A stretch of 64,000 bases of DNA from Streptomyces sp. 6-11-2 (GTDB lineage: Bacteria > Actinomycetota > Actinomycetes > Streptomycetales > Streptomycetaceae): positions 558,001 to 622,000 of the forward strand of contig NZ_BJOR01000002.1 of assembly GCF_006540305.1 (NCBI RefSeq). The letters are read 5' to 3'. This document shows, piece after piece, positions 24,220 through 32,886 of this stretch. The position numbers and the translations under genes were made by a program. Positions within the stretch are counted from its first letter, which is position 1, and each line of letters opens with the position of its first letter. The notes under the pieces were generated by a model that saw nothing but the letters and a program-made list of their open reading frames with translations, made no database searches and was not told the origin of the DNA.

Positions 24220-25368
24220 ATGGGTGATGATGTTGTAGTGAGTCTGGACCTGAGTAACTACGAACTCCTCTGGCCTGCATCGCTGTTCGTGTCCGAGGGT
24301 GAGCGCGTCCTCCGGTCCACGGGCTCCTGGCAGGACCGGGCGAAATGGCTCATGACGGAGGCCTTGGCCGGCACGACCGCAGTCGCCGATTTCGAGGATC
24401 TGCCCAACTACACAGCGCCGACAGCCGATCCATGGGCGACCACTGCCACCGGATGGGGGACCAGGCGTGCCGTGATAGACCAGCACGACTGGTTCACGGA
24501 GCTCATCAGCCGGGCATCCGAGCTTAGGCAAGCAGCCGCGCCGCGACCGTACTGGCCGCAGCGCCGCGGCAATGGGCTCTCCCACGACGGCAGCACGCCA
24601 CGGGACACCCGGCGGGACTTCGCGCGGCTCATCGGCGAGTTCGCCGACAACGGCTACCTGGTCGAAGTGTTCGGCGAGGAATGCGTCGACGACCACAGCG
24701 AGCTCCCGGACGCCTCCGAGGTGATCGACAGGCGTCTCGGCATCCCTCATCTGTGGCCCCTGGCACCGGAGACATGGGACGAGGACACCTTCTATGGGCT
24801 GATCGAGGTGTTCCACGACCTGGTGAGCCGCCCCCGCATGCGGCGCTACCACTCCTACAGCGGCTGCGGATGGCACCACTCGGAGTTCCACAACGGCCCG
24901 GCACGCGTCCTGTACCGGTGGAAGGCCAACCAGCTGCTGCGCGAGGCCGGCATCGAGTACGAACTCGCCGCCGAAGGCGAGGACCTCGGGCGACTGATCG
25001 CCGTCACCGACGACGCCCGCAGCGCACTGGTGCACCGCGCACTCACCGACAGCGCCCCAGACATCACCACCCGGATTCGCCACGCCATCGCCCTCTTCCG
25101 GGGACGCGACGCATCAGCCGAGAGCAAGCGATCGGCGATCGTCACCCTTGCGGGCATCCTCGAAGAACGCCGCTCCCTGATTAACGAGCAGGTCGGCAAG
25201 CCCGACGAAGGGGCGCTGTTCGAGATCGCCAACCGCTACGACCTGCGCCACCGCAGGGCCGACCAGCGCGGCGACTACGACGAAGCATTCCTGGACTGGA
25301 TCTTCTGGTGGTACCTCGCCACGGTGGAGCTGACCAACCGGCTGATCGTGGCGCGGAACCTCACCTGA
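24220..25368 (+). CDS. candidate abortive-infection protein with HEPN-like C-terminus
   Basis: About 382 aa from the ATG at 24220; starts are uncertain and there is no clear ribosome-binding site. The N-terminal 150 residues (YELLWPASLFVSEGERVLRS, GWGTRRAVIDQHDWFTELIS) and the middle (YHSYSGCGWHHSEFHNGPAR) are not recognised. The last 100 residues (TRIRHAIALFRGRDASAESK, RSAIVTLAGILEERRSLINE, LFEIANRYDLRHRRADQRGD, FLDWIFWWYLATVELTNRLI) resemble the C-terminal helical domain of AbiJ-type and related proteins. They contain RYDLRH at about 339-344, an Rx4H that fits the HEPN ribonuclease signature (Rx4-6H). The HEPN call is an inference by eye. A hairpin terminator follows. Confidence 0.55.
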   Translation: MGDDVVVSLDLSNYELLWPASLFVSEGERVLRSTGSWQDRAKWLMTEALAGTTAVADFEDLPNYTAPTADPWATTATGWGTRRAVIDQHDWFTELISRASELRQAAAPRPYWPQRRGNGLSHDGSTPRDTRRDFARLIGEFADNGYLVEVFGEECVDDHSELPDASEVIDRRLGIPHLWPLAPETWDEDTFYGLIEVFHDLVSRPRMRRYHSYSGCGWHHSEFHNGPARVLYRWKANQLLREAGIEYELAAEGEDLGRLIAVTDDARSALVHRALTDSAPDITTRIRHAIALFRGRDASAESKRSAIVTLAGILEERRSLINEQVGKPDEGALFEIANRYDLRHRRADQRGDYDEAFLDWIFWWYLATVELTNRLIVARNLT

Positions 25369-25376
25369 AACGGCGG

Positions 25377-25406
25377 GTCGACGGCGGCCAGCACGCCGCC
25401 GTCGAC
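25377..25406 (+). terminator. hairpin terminator
   Basis: GTCGACGGCGGC and GCCGCCGTCGAC form a perfect 12-bp stem around a 6-base loop, 9 bases after the stop of the preceding gene. Confidence 0.75.
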
Positions 25407-25572
25407 CTGGCCCTGGCGGATCACCGCGTGGCAGCTCTCCTTGCCGACTTCGGCCGAAACGGCACTGGCGGTATGGCACTCTGGAAGCAGCTCTCGACCG
25501 GGAACGCTCGGCTGGCGGCTCACGACCGCCGGAGAGTACGCAACGGCACTTCCCCCCAGCCAATTCAAGGGG

Positions 25573-25843
25573 ATGCTGGGCCAGCTCGGGCGGCAGCCCG
25601 CCCTCGCCCATCAGCCTCAGCCCCTCCCCGCGGACCTTCTCGGCCGCGAGCGCGGCCAGCTCCTCCAGCAGCTCGCTGGACAGACCGTTCGGCGACACCG
25701 GCATCGACTTCACGTCGGCACCCTGGACACTGCCGTCGACCACGGCAAGCGACACGCTGCCCAGGGTCTCGATCCGGTGATCCGTCGTCGTACTCATCAG
25801 GTGACTCCTTCGGGGAAGATCACACCTGATTCATGACACTCCC
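25573..25843 (-). mobile_element. IS256-family remnant, left end only
   Basis: About 271 bp match the left end and first ~80 codons of the IS256 copies at 1127-2600 and 27212-28685, including the terminal GGGAGTGTCATGAATCAGG and the transposase start MSTTTDHRIETLGSV. It carries a few substitutions (for example VVDGS for VADGS, and LPPEL for LLPEL). The frame is lost after ELAQHP. It is an older, decaying copy. Confidence 0.85.
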
Positions 25844-27203
25844 GTCTCCCATTCCCGGGCACAGCGGGCGGAAGGTATTCTCCGGGCAGGGAGAAGCCGG
25901 GGGCGGGGGGCCGCGTGATGCGGTACTGGCGGCATGGCATCTGGGTGGCGGCGGTGCTCGTCACGGGTGTGGTCTTCGTCGTGGCGGGCAGGAATGGGGA
26001 ACTTGGTGATACCGCGCCGTTGACGTCGGTGCTGGGGTTCGGGCTGTCCGTGACGGGCTTGGCCGTGAGCCTGCTGCGCGAAGGAACCACGGATGACGGC
26101 AGGCCGTCGCCGCAGGAGCGGATCGACCGGCTCACCGGGCATCTGGCCGTCGTTGTCCAGGAACAGTGGCAGGCGGAGTGGCGACTGCGGCGGCTGCAGG
26201 ACCCGGCTCCGCTACAGGTCCGCTGGGCGTCGGCCGACCCGTGGTTGTCCGATCACCGGGAGAACATCGGCGGCCCGGAAGATCTGAGCGCCCGGCTCGA
26301 GAAGATCACCGAGGTCTTCGCCCAGGTGCCGTCCCGGCGGCTGGTGGTGCTGGGCGAGCCAGGAAGCGGCAAGACCGTACTGGCGCTGCGCTTCACCCTG
26401 GACCTACTTGAGCGCCGCCGACCCGAAGACGCCGTTCCTGTGGTGTTCCCCCTGTCGAACTGGCAGCCGGACCACCAAAGCCTGCAGGAGTGGATGACAG
26501 CCTCGCTGGCCGCCGCCTACCCCGGGGCCACCTGGGGCCGTGAGCTGCTGGCCGCCGGCCGCATCCTGCCGGTCCTCGACGGCCTTGACGAGATCCCCGC
26601 ACCCTTGCACGCGCACGCGGTACGGCGGCTGAACGCCGAACTCAACGCCGACGCCCCGGTCCTGCTGACCTGTCGCACTCAGGAGTATGCCGACGTCGTC
26701 GAGCACGGGGACGTGTTCACCGCGGCCGCAGTGGTCGAACTGCAGCCCCTCCCCATCGAGGGCGCCAGCACCTACCTGCAGCGCACCGCCCGCCCCACCC
26801 GGGGCCCCAACGGGCAGCGCACGACCCGCTGGGCCCCGGTCCTCGACCGGCTGCGCTCCCACCCCGACGAACCGACCACCCGGGCGCTGCGCCAGGTACT
26901 CACTAGCCCACTGATGGTGGCGATGGCCCGCACCGTCTACGACGACACCCGAACCGACCCCGCCGAACTCCTCGCCCCCCGCTTCCACGACCCAGCCATC
27001 CTGGAACAACACCTCCTCGACGCCTTCGTGCCCGCCGCATTCCGCGACGCACCCTCCGCGAACGGTGACGACGCCCGGCGCTGGCTCGGCTTCCTCGCCC
27101 GCCACCTGCAACACCAGCAGACACGCGACCTCGCCTGGTGGCAACTGCGCCTGCTACTGCCCTGGCCGCTGCGCCAACTGGCACCGATCCTGCTCCTGGG
27201 CTG

Positions 27204-27211
27204 CGTGACAG
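27204..27211. repeat. 8-bp target-site duplication, left copy
   Basis: CGTGACAG immediately before the IS256 copy B, matched exactly at 28686-28693. Confidence 0.95.
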
Positions 27212-28685
27212 GGGAGTGTCATGAATCAGGTGTGATCTTCCCCGAAGGAGTCACCTGATGAGTACGACGACGGATCACCGGATCGAGACCCTGGGCAGCG
27301 TGTCGCTTGCCGTGGCCGACGGCAGTGTCCAGGGTGCCGACGTGAAGTCGATGCCGGTGTCGCCGAACGGTCTGTCCAGCGAACTGCTGGAGGAGCTGGC
27401 CGCGCTCGCGGCCGAGAAGGTCCGCGGGGAGGGGCTGAGACTGATGGGCGAGGGCGGGCTGCTGCCCGAACTGGCCCAGCATCTGATGCAGGCCGCCCTG
27501 GAGGCCGAGATGGACGAGCACCTGGCCGCCGAGGCCGGCCGGGTCGGCGGGCGCGGATCTCGCTCGGGCGGCAACATGCGCAACGGCTACCGGGCCAAGA
27601 AGGTGATGACGGAGGTCGGCGCCGTGACGGTGCAGGTCCCCAGGGACCGGCTGGGTACCTTCCGGCCCCGGATGCTGCCCGTGTACGCCCGCCGCACCGG
27701 CGCGCTGGACGACCTGGTGATCTCGCTGACCGCGAAAGGCCTGACCTCGGGCGAGATTGTCTCCCACCTCGCCCAGACGTACGGAATGACGACCACGAAG
27801 GAGACCATCTCCACGATCACCGACAAGGCCCTGGAATCGATGGCGGAATGGCGCACCCGCCCCCTCGATCCGGTCTACCCGGTCGTCTTCATCGACGCCG
27901 TGCACGTCAAGATCAGGGACGGTCACGTCGCCAACCGGCCCATCTACGTGGCCATCGCGGTCACCACCGACGGCTACCGCGAGATCCTCGGCCTATGGGC
28001 CGGGAACGGAGGGGAAGGCGCCAAGTACTGGCAGACCGTCCTGACCGAAATCAAGAACAGAGGCGTCCGGGACGTGCTCATGCTGGTCTGCGACGGACTG
28101 AGCGCCCTGCCCGACGCGGTGAACACCGTCTGGCCCCAGACCGTCGTGCAGACCTGCGTGGTCCACCTCATCCGCGCCAGCCTGCGCTATGCCTCCCGCC
28201 GCGACTGGGCCGACGTCGCCCGCGACCTCAAGCCCGTCTACACCGCCGTCAACGAGGAAGAGGCCCGTGCACGGCTGGCCGACTTCGACGCCACCTGGGG
28301 CAAGCGCTACCCGTCGATCGCGGGAACCTGGGAACGGGCCTGGAGCGAGTTCGTGCCCTTCCTCGGCCTGCCCGACGCGATCCGGCAGGTCGTCTACACC
28401 ACCAACGCGATCGAGTCCCTCAATGCCCGCTACCGGCGGGCGGCCCAGGCCTGCGGGCACTTCCCCAACGAGCAGGCCGCCCTCAAACGCCTCTACCTTG
28501 CCACCATCGCCCTCGACCCCACCGGCCGCGGCCGCCAGCGCTGGAACAACCGCTGGAAGTCCGCTCTCAACGAGTTCGACGTCCTCTTCGACGGCCGGCT
28601 CACCGCCGGAAGAGTGTAGGCCGAACAGCCCACCGAACAACTCGTAGGCCAAACAGACGAATCACACCTAATTCCTGATAGACCC
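27212..28685 (+). mobile_element. IS256-family insertion sequence, copy B (1474 bp)
   Basis: The element has complete ends (GGGAGTGTCATGAATCAGG on the left; the complement of the right end is GGGTCTATCAGGAATTAGG) and an exact 8-bp target duplication CGTGACAG on both sides. It encodes the same transposase as copy A, residue for residue. It interrupts codon 433 of the NACHT gene. Confidence 0.97.
27258..28619 (+). CDS. IS256 (Mutator) family transposase, copy B
   Basis: A 453-aa transposase identical to the one at 1193-2554, with the same catalytic segments (PVVFIDAVHVKIRDG, VLMLVCDGLSALPD, TTNAIESLNARYRRA). The ATG lies 46 bases inside the left end. It is intact, so the element is presumably still mobile. 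Confidence 0.95.
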   Translation: MSTTTDHRIETLGSVSLAVADGSVQGADVKSMPVSPNGLSSELLEELAALAAEKVRGEGLRLMGEGGLLPELAQHLMQAALEAEMDEHLAAEAGRVGGRGSRSGGNMRNGYRAKKVMTEVGAVTVQVPRDRLGTFRPRMLPVYARRTGALDDLVISLTAKGLTSGEIVSHLAQTYGMTTTKETISTITDKALESMAEWRTRPLDPVYPVVFIDAVHVKIRDGHVANRPIYVAIAVTTDGYREILGLWAGNGGEGAKYWQTVLTEIKNRGVRDVLMLVCDGLSALPDAVNTVWPQTVVQTCVVHLIRASLRYASRRDWADVARDLKPVYTAVNEEEARARLADFDATWGKRYPSIAGTWERAWSEFVPFLGLPDAIRQVVYTTNAIESLNARYRRAAQACGHFPNEQAALKRLYLATIALDPTGRGRQRWNNRWKSALNEFDVLFDGRLTAGRV

Positions 28686-28693
28686 CGTGACAG
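28686..28693. repeat. 8-bp target-site duplication, right copy
   Basis: CGTGACAG directly after the element's last bases (GATAGACCC). The GTG within it (28687) is in frame with the downstream NACHT half. Confidence 0.95.
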
Positions 28694-30319
28694 TCCCGGC
28701 GTCGGCGGCGGTAACCGACGGCATTGATCGGGCGGTGGCGTGGGCAGCCTCCGTTGCCGGTGTCTGCATCGGATACCTGGTGTTGTCCCAGGGCACCGCG
28801 CGCACCGCATCCCGAAGGCGGCCAGGGCGAAGGCTTGTAACGCGCGCGGTGATGCTGGCAGCGGTGGCGGCGCTCGCGGGTGTCGTTGCGGGCGCCACGG
28901 GCGACTTGATGTTTTTTGCAAGTCAGCTCGAAGTCGAATTCAGGGAGAGTTGGTCAGATCCGGGTGGGCTGGCAATCGCAGTGGCAGCCGGGCTGGCCGT
29001 CGCGCCTGTACTTGCCGTTCTTGGTGTTACGAAGGACCCGTTTCCCGCCGCGCCGTTCCGTAGGGGCAAGGGGGCTGGCCTTGTCCTCCTCCGCGTGATG
29101 ACGGTGATGGCAGCCGTGCTGCTAACCGCCTTCGCGGTCGCCTATCTGGTTTCCCGCCTCACGGAAGACAGCGCGACGCTGGCGCTGGTCAGCTTTGGAG
29201 TTGGCGCAGTGGCCGGCCTGCTTGTGCTGCGGTTGCTGTGGAAGATTCCTGCCCCGACGCAACGGCGCGGCGAGGCTACCCGGCAGAATCGCCGCTCTGG
29301 CCGGGCCCTGTTCCGGGGGCTGGCCACCGGCCTGTTCGCGGGTATCTGCCTGGGTGCCGCTTTCGGCCTGGCTCAGGGGACCACCCTTGCGCTCAGGGCC
29401 AGCCAGAACGAGTTTCCGGCTGATGCCGTGCTGCACGAACGGTCTGATGGCACGCGTTATGCCACCACTGCGGACGGCTGGCTTCTCGGTCGATTCCCGA
29501 ATGGCGACAAATATGTGCGCACTCCCGGCCCGGTCCATGGCGTCGTCATTCAGGAACCCGGTGACGAACCCTACGTAGCCCCGGGGTCGCTGGCCGAGGT
29601 CTCCAAGTGGGCGGACTGCGGTGCGCACGGGACGCAATGCACCCCCTTCTATGGACCGGTCGAGATCCATCAGGGCATCCATACCATCACGATGGTGAAG
29701 CTGCCCAGTGGTGCCTTCGTTGGGGACGACTGGACGCCGTCGTGCCTCCGCTACTGGCTCGCCATCGTCACCCCCGAGCGGCTCTTCACCAAGGCGACCG
29801 CCTTCGGCCTGCAAGCCGGCTTCGGCCTCGGCGTGATCAGCAGCGTCGCGGCTGGGCTGTTCTACTGGCTGGTGTCTACAGCGGACACCGCTCGCACCTC
29901 CAGCCCGCTGGCCAGCCTGAGGGCCGACCGGGCGGCCGTCGTTGCCCGAGGCCTCTCCTTGATGGTGCTCGGAACCGGCATCTCCCTGCTACTGCTAGTC
30001 GGAGGTCTCGTGGCCGACGACCGTCAACTCCCCGGGCTCTCCGCTTTGGTGTTCGTCTGGGCCCCAGTCGGCCCCCTCACGATCGGCCTGAGCGCCTGGG
30101 GCTGGCTGCTCCCCACCCGGCTGTGGCTGTGCGCGACGGGTCGGTTGCCCTGGCGGCTCATGGCCTTCCTCGACGACGCCCACCGCAGGGGAGTTCTCCG
30201 ACAAGCCGGGGCCGTGTACCAGTTCCGGCATGCCCGACTGCAAGAACAACTCGCCACCAACCCAGGGACACCGGGATCTTCGTTGACCACATGAGTGCAA
30301 CTAAGCCGGTGATCCCGAG

Positions 30320-30540
30320 GTGAACCGTTCCGGGTTCGGTAGAGATTTCACCTGTTGGGATGGTGAGGCGGATGCCGCAGCGTTCCCGCAGGGTGAGGAG
30401 TTGTTTCTGGCGGGCGGTGGTGAGGCGGTCGGTGCGGCAGGCGATGAGATGGTCGATGCGGCGGGTGAGTATCCAGGTGGCGACGGCGTCCCAGGCGGGG
30501 CGCTGGGAGTCGGCCCACGTCCTGTACGTTTCTCCGCCCG
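30320..30540 (-). pseudogene. fragment of an unrecognised protein
   Basis: Minus strand: TYRTWADSQRPAWDAVATWI, LTRRIDHLIACRTDRLTTAR and QKQLLTLRERCGIRLTIPTG. It has good coding character and the look of a helical DNA-associated protein, but no start is seen. On the plus strand at about 30565-30700 another stump reads TVDPSPANGAPAALAHDLLY. The interval 30295-30764 therefore holds gene debris and no complete gene. Confidence 0.35.
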
Positions 30541-30764
30541 CGGGGAGTCCACCGCAGTGACGACAAAGGCGACCACCCCGACTGGACGACCGCCGCGCAT
30601 ACCGCGCACAGCCCGGCCGTCGGACGCCTGACCGTAGATCCCAGCCCCGCCAACGGTGCACCCGCCGCCCTCGCCCACGACCTGCTCTACGCCCTGAGCA
30701 AACGCCGCGAGGGGCGTGCCGGACCAGGTTGTTGCGGCGATCTGGTATCGACTCGATGAACCTG

Positions 30765-31430
30765 TCAACCCGCCGCTTGCTGGAGGCCGTTGAGGATCAG
30801 GTCCAGCCCGAACTCGAACTCGTCGCCGTAGGCGTACCCGGGACGCATGACATAAGCGGTCGCGATTTCGGTCAGGTACGGGTACGCGCCGTCGCCGAAA
30901 CCGCTCATGATGGACTCCGCCAGTTCCGCGGTCTCGTCCGAGGTGTCGAACGGCAAGGTCTTCTCCTGCAGGGCGAACCCGTAGATGAAGCTGTCGAGCA
31001 CCGAGACGGCGTGGGCGGTCAGGGTGAGGGAGAACCCGCCCTGACGCAGGCAGCCGAGAACGGCGTCGTGGTGACGCAGGGTGGCGGGGCCCGGATTGGA
31101 CCGTGACTCCATCAGCCCGATCGCCCAGCGGTGGCGGGACAGCACGTGGCGCATGGAGACTGCCCGCTGCCGCATCGCCTGTCGCCAGTCGTCACCCGGC
31201 GCGGGCAGTTCGACCTCACCGAAGACCAGGTCGACCATGCCATCGAGCAGGTCCTCCTTGTTGGCCACGTGGTTGTACAGGGACATTGCCTCGACGCCGA
31301 CGGCCTCGCCGAGCTTGCGCATGCTGAGCGTCTCCAGGCCGCCGGTGTCGGCGAGTTCCACGGCGGTTCGCAGCACCCGCTGCCGGGTGAGCGTCTCGCG
31401 GGTCGGCTGCGCGGTGGTACGTCGGGGCAC
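30765..31430 (-). CDS. TetR-family transcriptional regulator
   Basis: A 221-aa repressor. The N-terminal helix-turn-helix domain is [20 protein letters not shown], then [20 protein letters not shown] and [11 protein letters not shown], a TetR/AcrR signature with the TetR-class C-terminal ligand domain ([40 protein letters not shown]). It is divergent from the oxidoreductase gene, with two identical-type palindromes in between. It very probably represses both genes and is released by a small ligand. Confidence 0.92.
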   Translation of the reverse strand: MPRRTTAQPTRETLTRQRVLRTAVELADTGGLETLSMRKLGEAVGVEAMSLYNHVANKEDLLDGMVDLVFGEVELPAPGDDWRQAMRQRAVSMRHVLSRHRWAIGLMESRSNPGPATLRHHDAVLGCLRQGGFSLTLTAHAVSVLDSFIYGFALQEKTLPFDTSDETAELAESIMSGFGDGAYPYLTEIATAYVMRPGYAYGDEFEFGLDLILNGLQQAAG

Positions 31431-31473
31431 GGTGGACGGTCACTTCCTCTCTCGGTCTCCCAGCATTGACGAG

Positions 31474-31525
31474 CTTACGCCGTAAGTGCTCTACTTTCGG
31501 CGCAAGTGCATACTTACACTGTAAG
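31474..31525. promoter_or_regulatory. paired TetR operators in divergent promoter region
   Basis: Two palindromes of the form CTTAC-N3-GTAAG: CTTACGCCGTAAG at 31474-31486 and CTTACACTGTAAG at 31513-31525. Their starts are 39 bases apart (about four helical turns), so two repressor dimers could bind the same face of the DNA. Confidence 0.8.
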
Positions 31526-31556
31526 TGCGCGTGGAGACGGACCGGGAGCAGTGACG

Positions 31557-32591
31557 ATGCGGAGCATGGGCGGCGAGTCGATCGCAACTATCAGTGGGAC
31601 CAGGACGATGGCGGCCGTCGTGCAGGAGCGGTACGGCGCTGAGCCGGAAGCCGTGCTGCGTACGGCCCGGCTCGCCCGGCCCGGCATCGGGCCGGGCGAG
31701 GTATTGGTGCGGGTACGCGCCTCCAGCGTGGACCGGGGCACCTGGCACATGATGGCCGGTCTGCCGTACGCGGTCCGACCCGTAAGCGGCCTGCGCAGGC
31801 CGAAGCTCCCCAACCCTGGCCGCAACATCGCCGGTGTTGTCGAGGCGGTCGGCTCCGACGTGACCGGGTTCGCACCCGGCGACGAGGTGTACGGCACGGC
31901 AGTCGCCGCGTTCGCCGACTACACCGCCGCCCGCCCCGACAGGATTGCTCACAAGCCGGCCGGACTCACCTTCGAAGAGGCGGCGACGGTACCCGTCAGC
32001 GCGCTCACCTCGTTGCAGGCGGTTCGCGACAAGGGCAAGGTCCAGGAAGGCCAGCAGGTCTTGATCACGGGAGCCGCCGGCGGCGTGGGCACCTTCGCCG
32101 TCCAGCTCGCCCACGCCCTCGGTGCCCGGGTCACGGCCGTCGCGAGCACTCCCAAGCTCGACGCCGTACGGGCGCTGGGTGCCGACCACGTGATCGACTA
32201 CACGCGCGAGGACTTCCTCGCCGCCCCGCGACGCTACGACGCCATCATCGACATCGCGGGTAACCGCCGTCTGTGGGATCTGCGCCGCGCCCTCACGCCT
32301 CGCGGCAGGTTGGTCATCACTGGCGGCGAGACGAACGGCGCCTGGCTCGGCGGCACTGACCGGCAGCTCCGTGCACAGATGCTGTCCCCGTTCACCGGCC
32401 AGTACCTGGGCACCTTCATTTCCTCCGAGCATGCCGACGGGCTGTGCGACCTGACCGCTCTCATCGACGAGGGTGCGCTCCGCCCTGTCGTGGACCGCGT
32501 TTACCCGCTCGCCGAGACCGCCGCAGCCCTTCGGCACCTCCTCGACGGCCGCGTCACGGGCAAGCTGGCGCTCACCCTGCCCGCCGAGTGA
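31557..32591 (+). CDS. medium-chain dehydrogenase/reductase, quinone-oxidoreductase-like
   Basis: About 344 aa from the ATG at 31557 (GGAG upstream); a later ATG at 31608 (AAVVQERYG) marks where homology to the family begins. It has a GroES-like N-terminal fold (GPGEVLVRVRASSVDRGTWH, NPGRNIAGVVEAVGSDVTGF) and an NADPH-binding Rossmann motif (GQQVLITGAAGGVGTFAVQL). The structural-zinc cysteines of alcohol dehydrogenases are absent, so it is a zinc-free NADPH:quinone or enone reductase type. It is presumably controlled by the divergent TetR repressor and may handle an electrophilic compound. Confidence 0.88.
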   Translation: MRSMGGESIATISGTRTMAAVVQERYGAEPEAVLRTARLARPGIGPGEVLVRVRASSVDRGTWHMMAGLPYAVRPVSGLRRPKLPNPGRNIAGVVEAVGSDVTGFAPGDEVYGTAVAAFADYTAARPDRIAHKPAGLTFEEAATVPVSALTSLQAVRDKGKVQEGQQVLITGAAGGVGTFAVQLAHALGARVTAVASTPKLDAVRALGADHVIDYTREDFLAAPRRYDAIIDIAGNRRLWDLRRALTPRGRLVITGGETNGAWLGGTDRQLRAQMLSPFTGQYLGTFISSEHADGLCDLTALIDEGALRPVVDRVYPLAETAAALRHLLDGRVTGKLALTLPAE

Positions 32592-32799
32592 CGACGCAGG
32601 CCGGCGCCGACAGCATGCCAAAGTCCGCCACTGCGTGCGGGAGATGGGCCCAGGACACCGACCGAGACACGACGCGCGTCTGGGTGGAAAAGACGGAAGC
32701 CGGACGCGGCGGCGCACGGGGGGAGGGGCCGCTCGGGTTGACTCGTACGGGCAGGCAAGGCCGCAGACGGCGAAGGCAGTGAGAGGAGGGACCCGATAC

Positions 32800-32868
32800 G
32801 CCGAGTCGGACAGCTACCGGCTCGGTCTCGCCGTCGACCGTGATCTGTTCGCTGTGGCCGCGTGGCAC
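32800..32868 (-). pseudogene. helicase-associated domain tail, second copy
   Basis: Minus strand: PRGHSEQITVDGETEPVAVR, nearly the same as PRGHSEEVTVGGETEPVTVK at the end of the neighbouring 32887-34101 gene. It is a small remnant of a duplicated helicase C-terminus. Confidence 0.6.
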
Positions 32869-32886
32869 GACGGCCAGCGAGCGCGC

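Larger units (their letters stand above)
25915..30294 (+). pseudogene. membrane NACHT NTPase, split by IS256 insertion
   Basis: The coding parts are 25915-27211 and 28694-30294. Removing the element and one copy of the 8-bp duplication rejoins them in frame (LLGCV then TVPASAAVTD) to give 965 aa. N-terminus: one or two transmembrane segments (IWVAAVLVTGVVFVVAG, then GFGLSVTGLAVSLL). Residues about 140-300 are a NACHT domain: RRLVVLGEPGSGKTVLALRF (Walker A, 147-154), RILPVLDGLDEIPAPLHAHA (Walker B with the extra acidic residues) and PVLLTCRTQEYADVV (sensor). The C-terminal half, after the break, has about eight transmembrane helices and a periplasmic-looking loop (YAPS-like EPYVAPGSLAEVSKWADC). 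NACHT proteins are known antiphage sensors and regulators. A product from the GTG at 28687 is possible but would lack the NTPase. Confidence 0.9.

Noticed and set aside
1127..28685. Inversion of the 25-kb stretch between the two opposite IS256 copies as the cause of copy A's mismatched flanks
   Set aside because: Recombination between them would exchange one flank of each, but copy B has a perfect matching 8-bp duplication and sits in a gene that rejoins in frame. So B's flanks were never exchanged.
28687..30294. The downstream NACHT half as an independent 535-aa membrane protein gene
   Set aside because: Its apparent GTG start is created by the target duplication, there is no ribosome-binding site from a native gene, and the frame joins exactly to the upstream half once the IS is removed.
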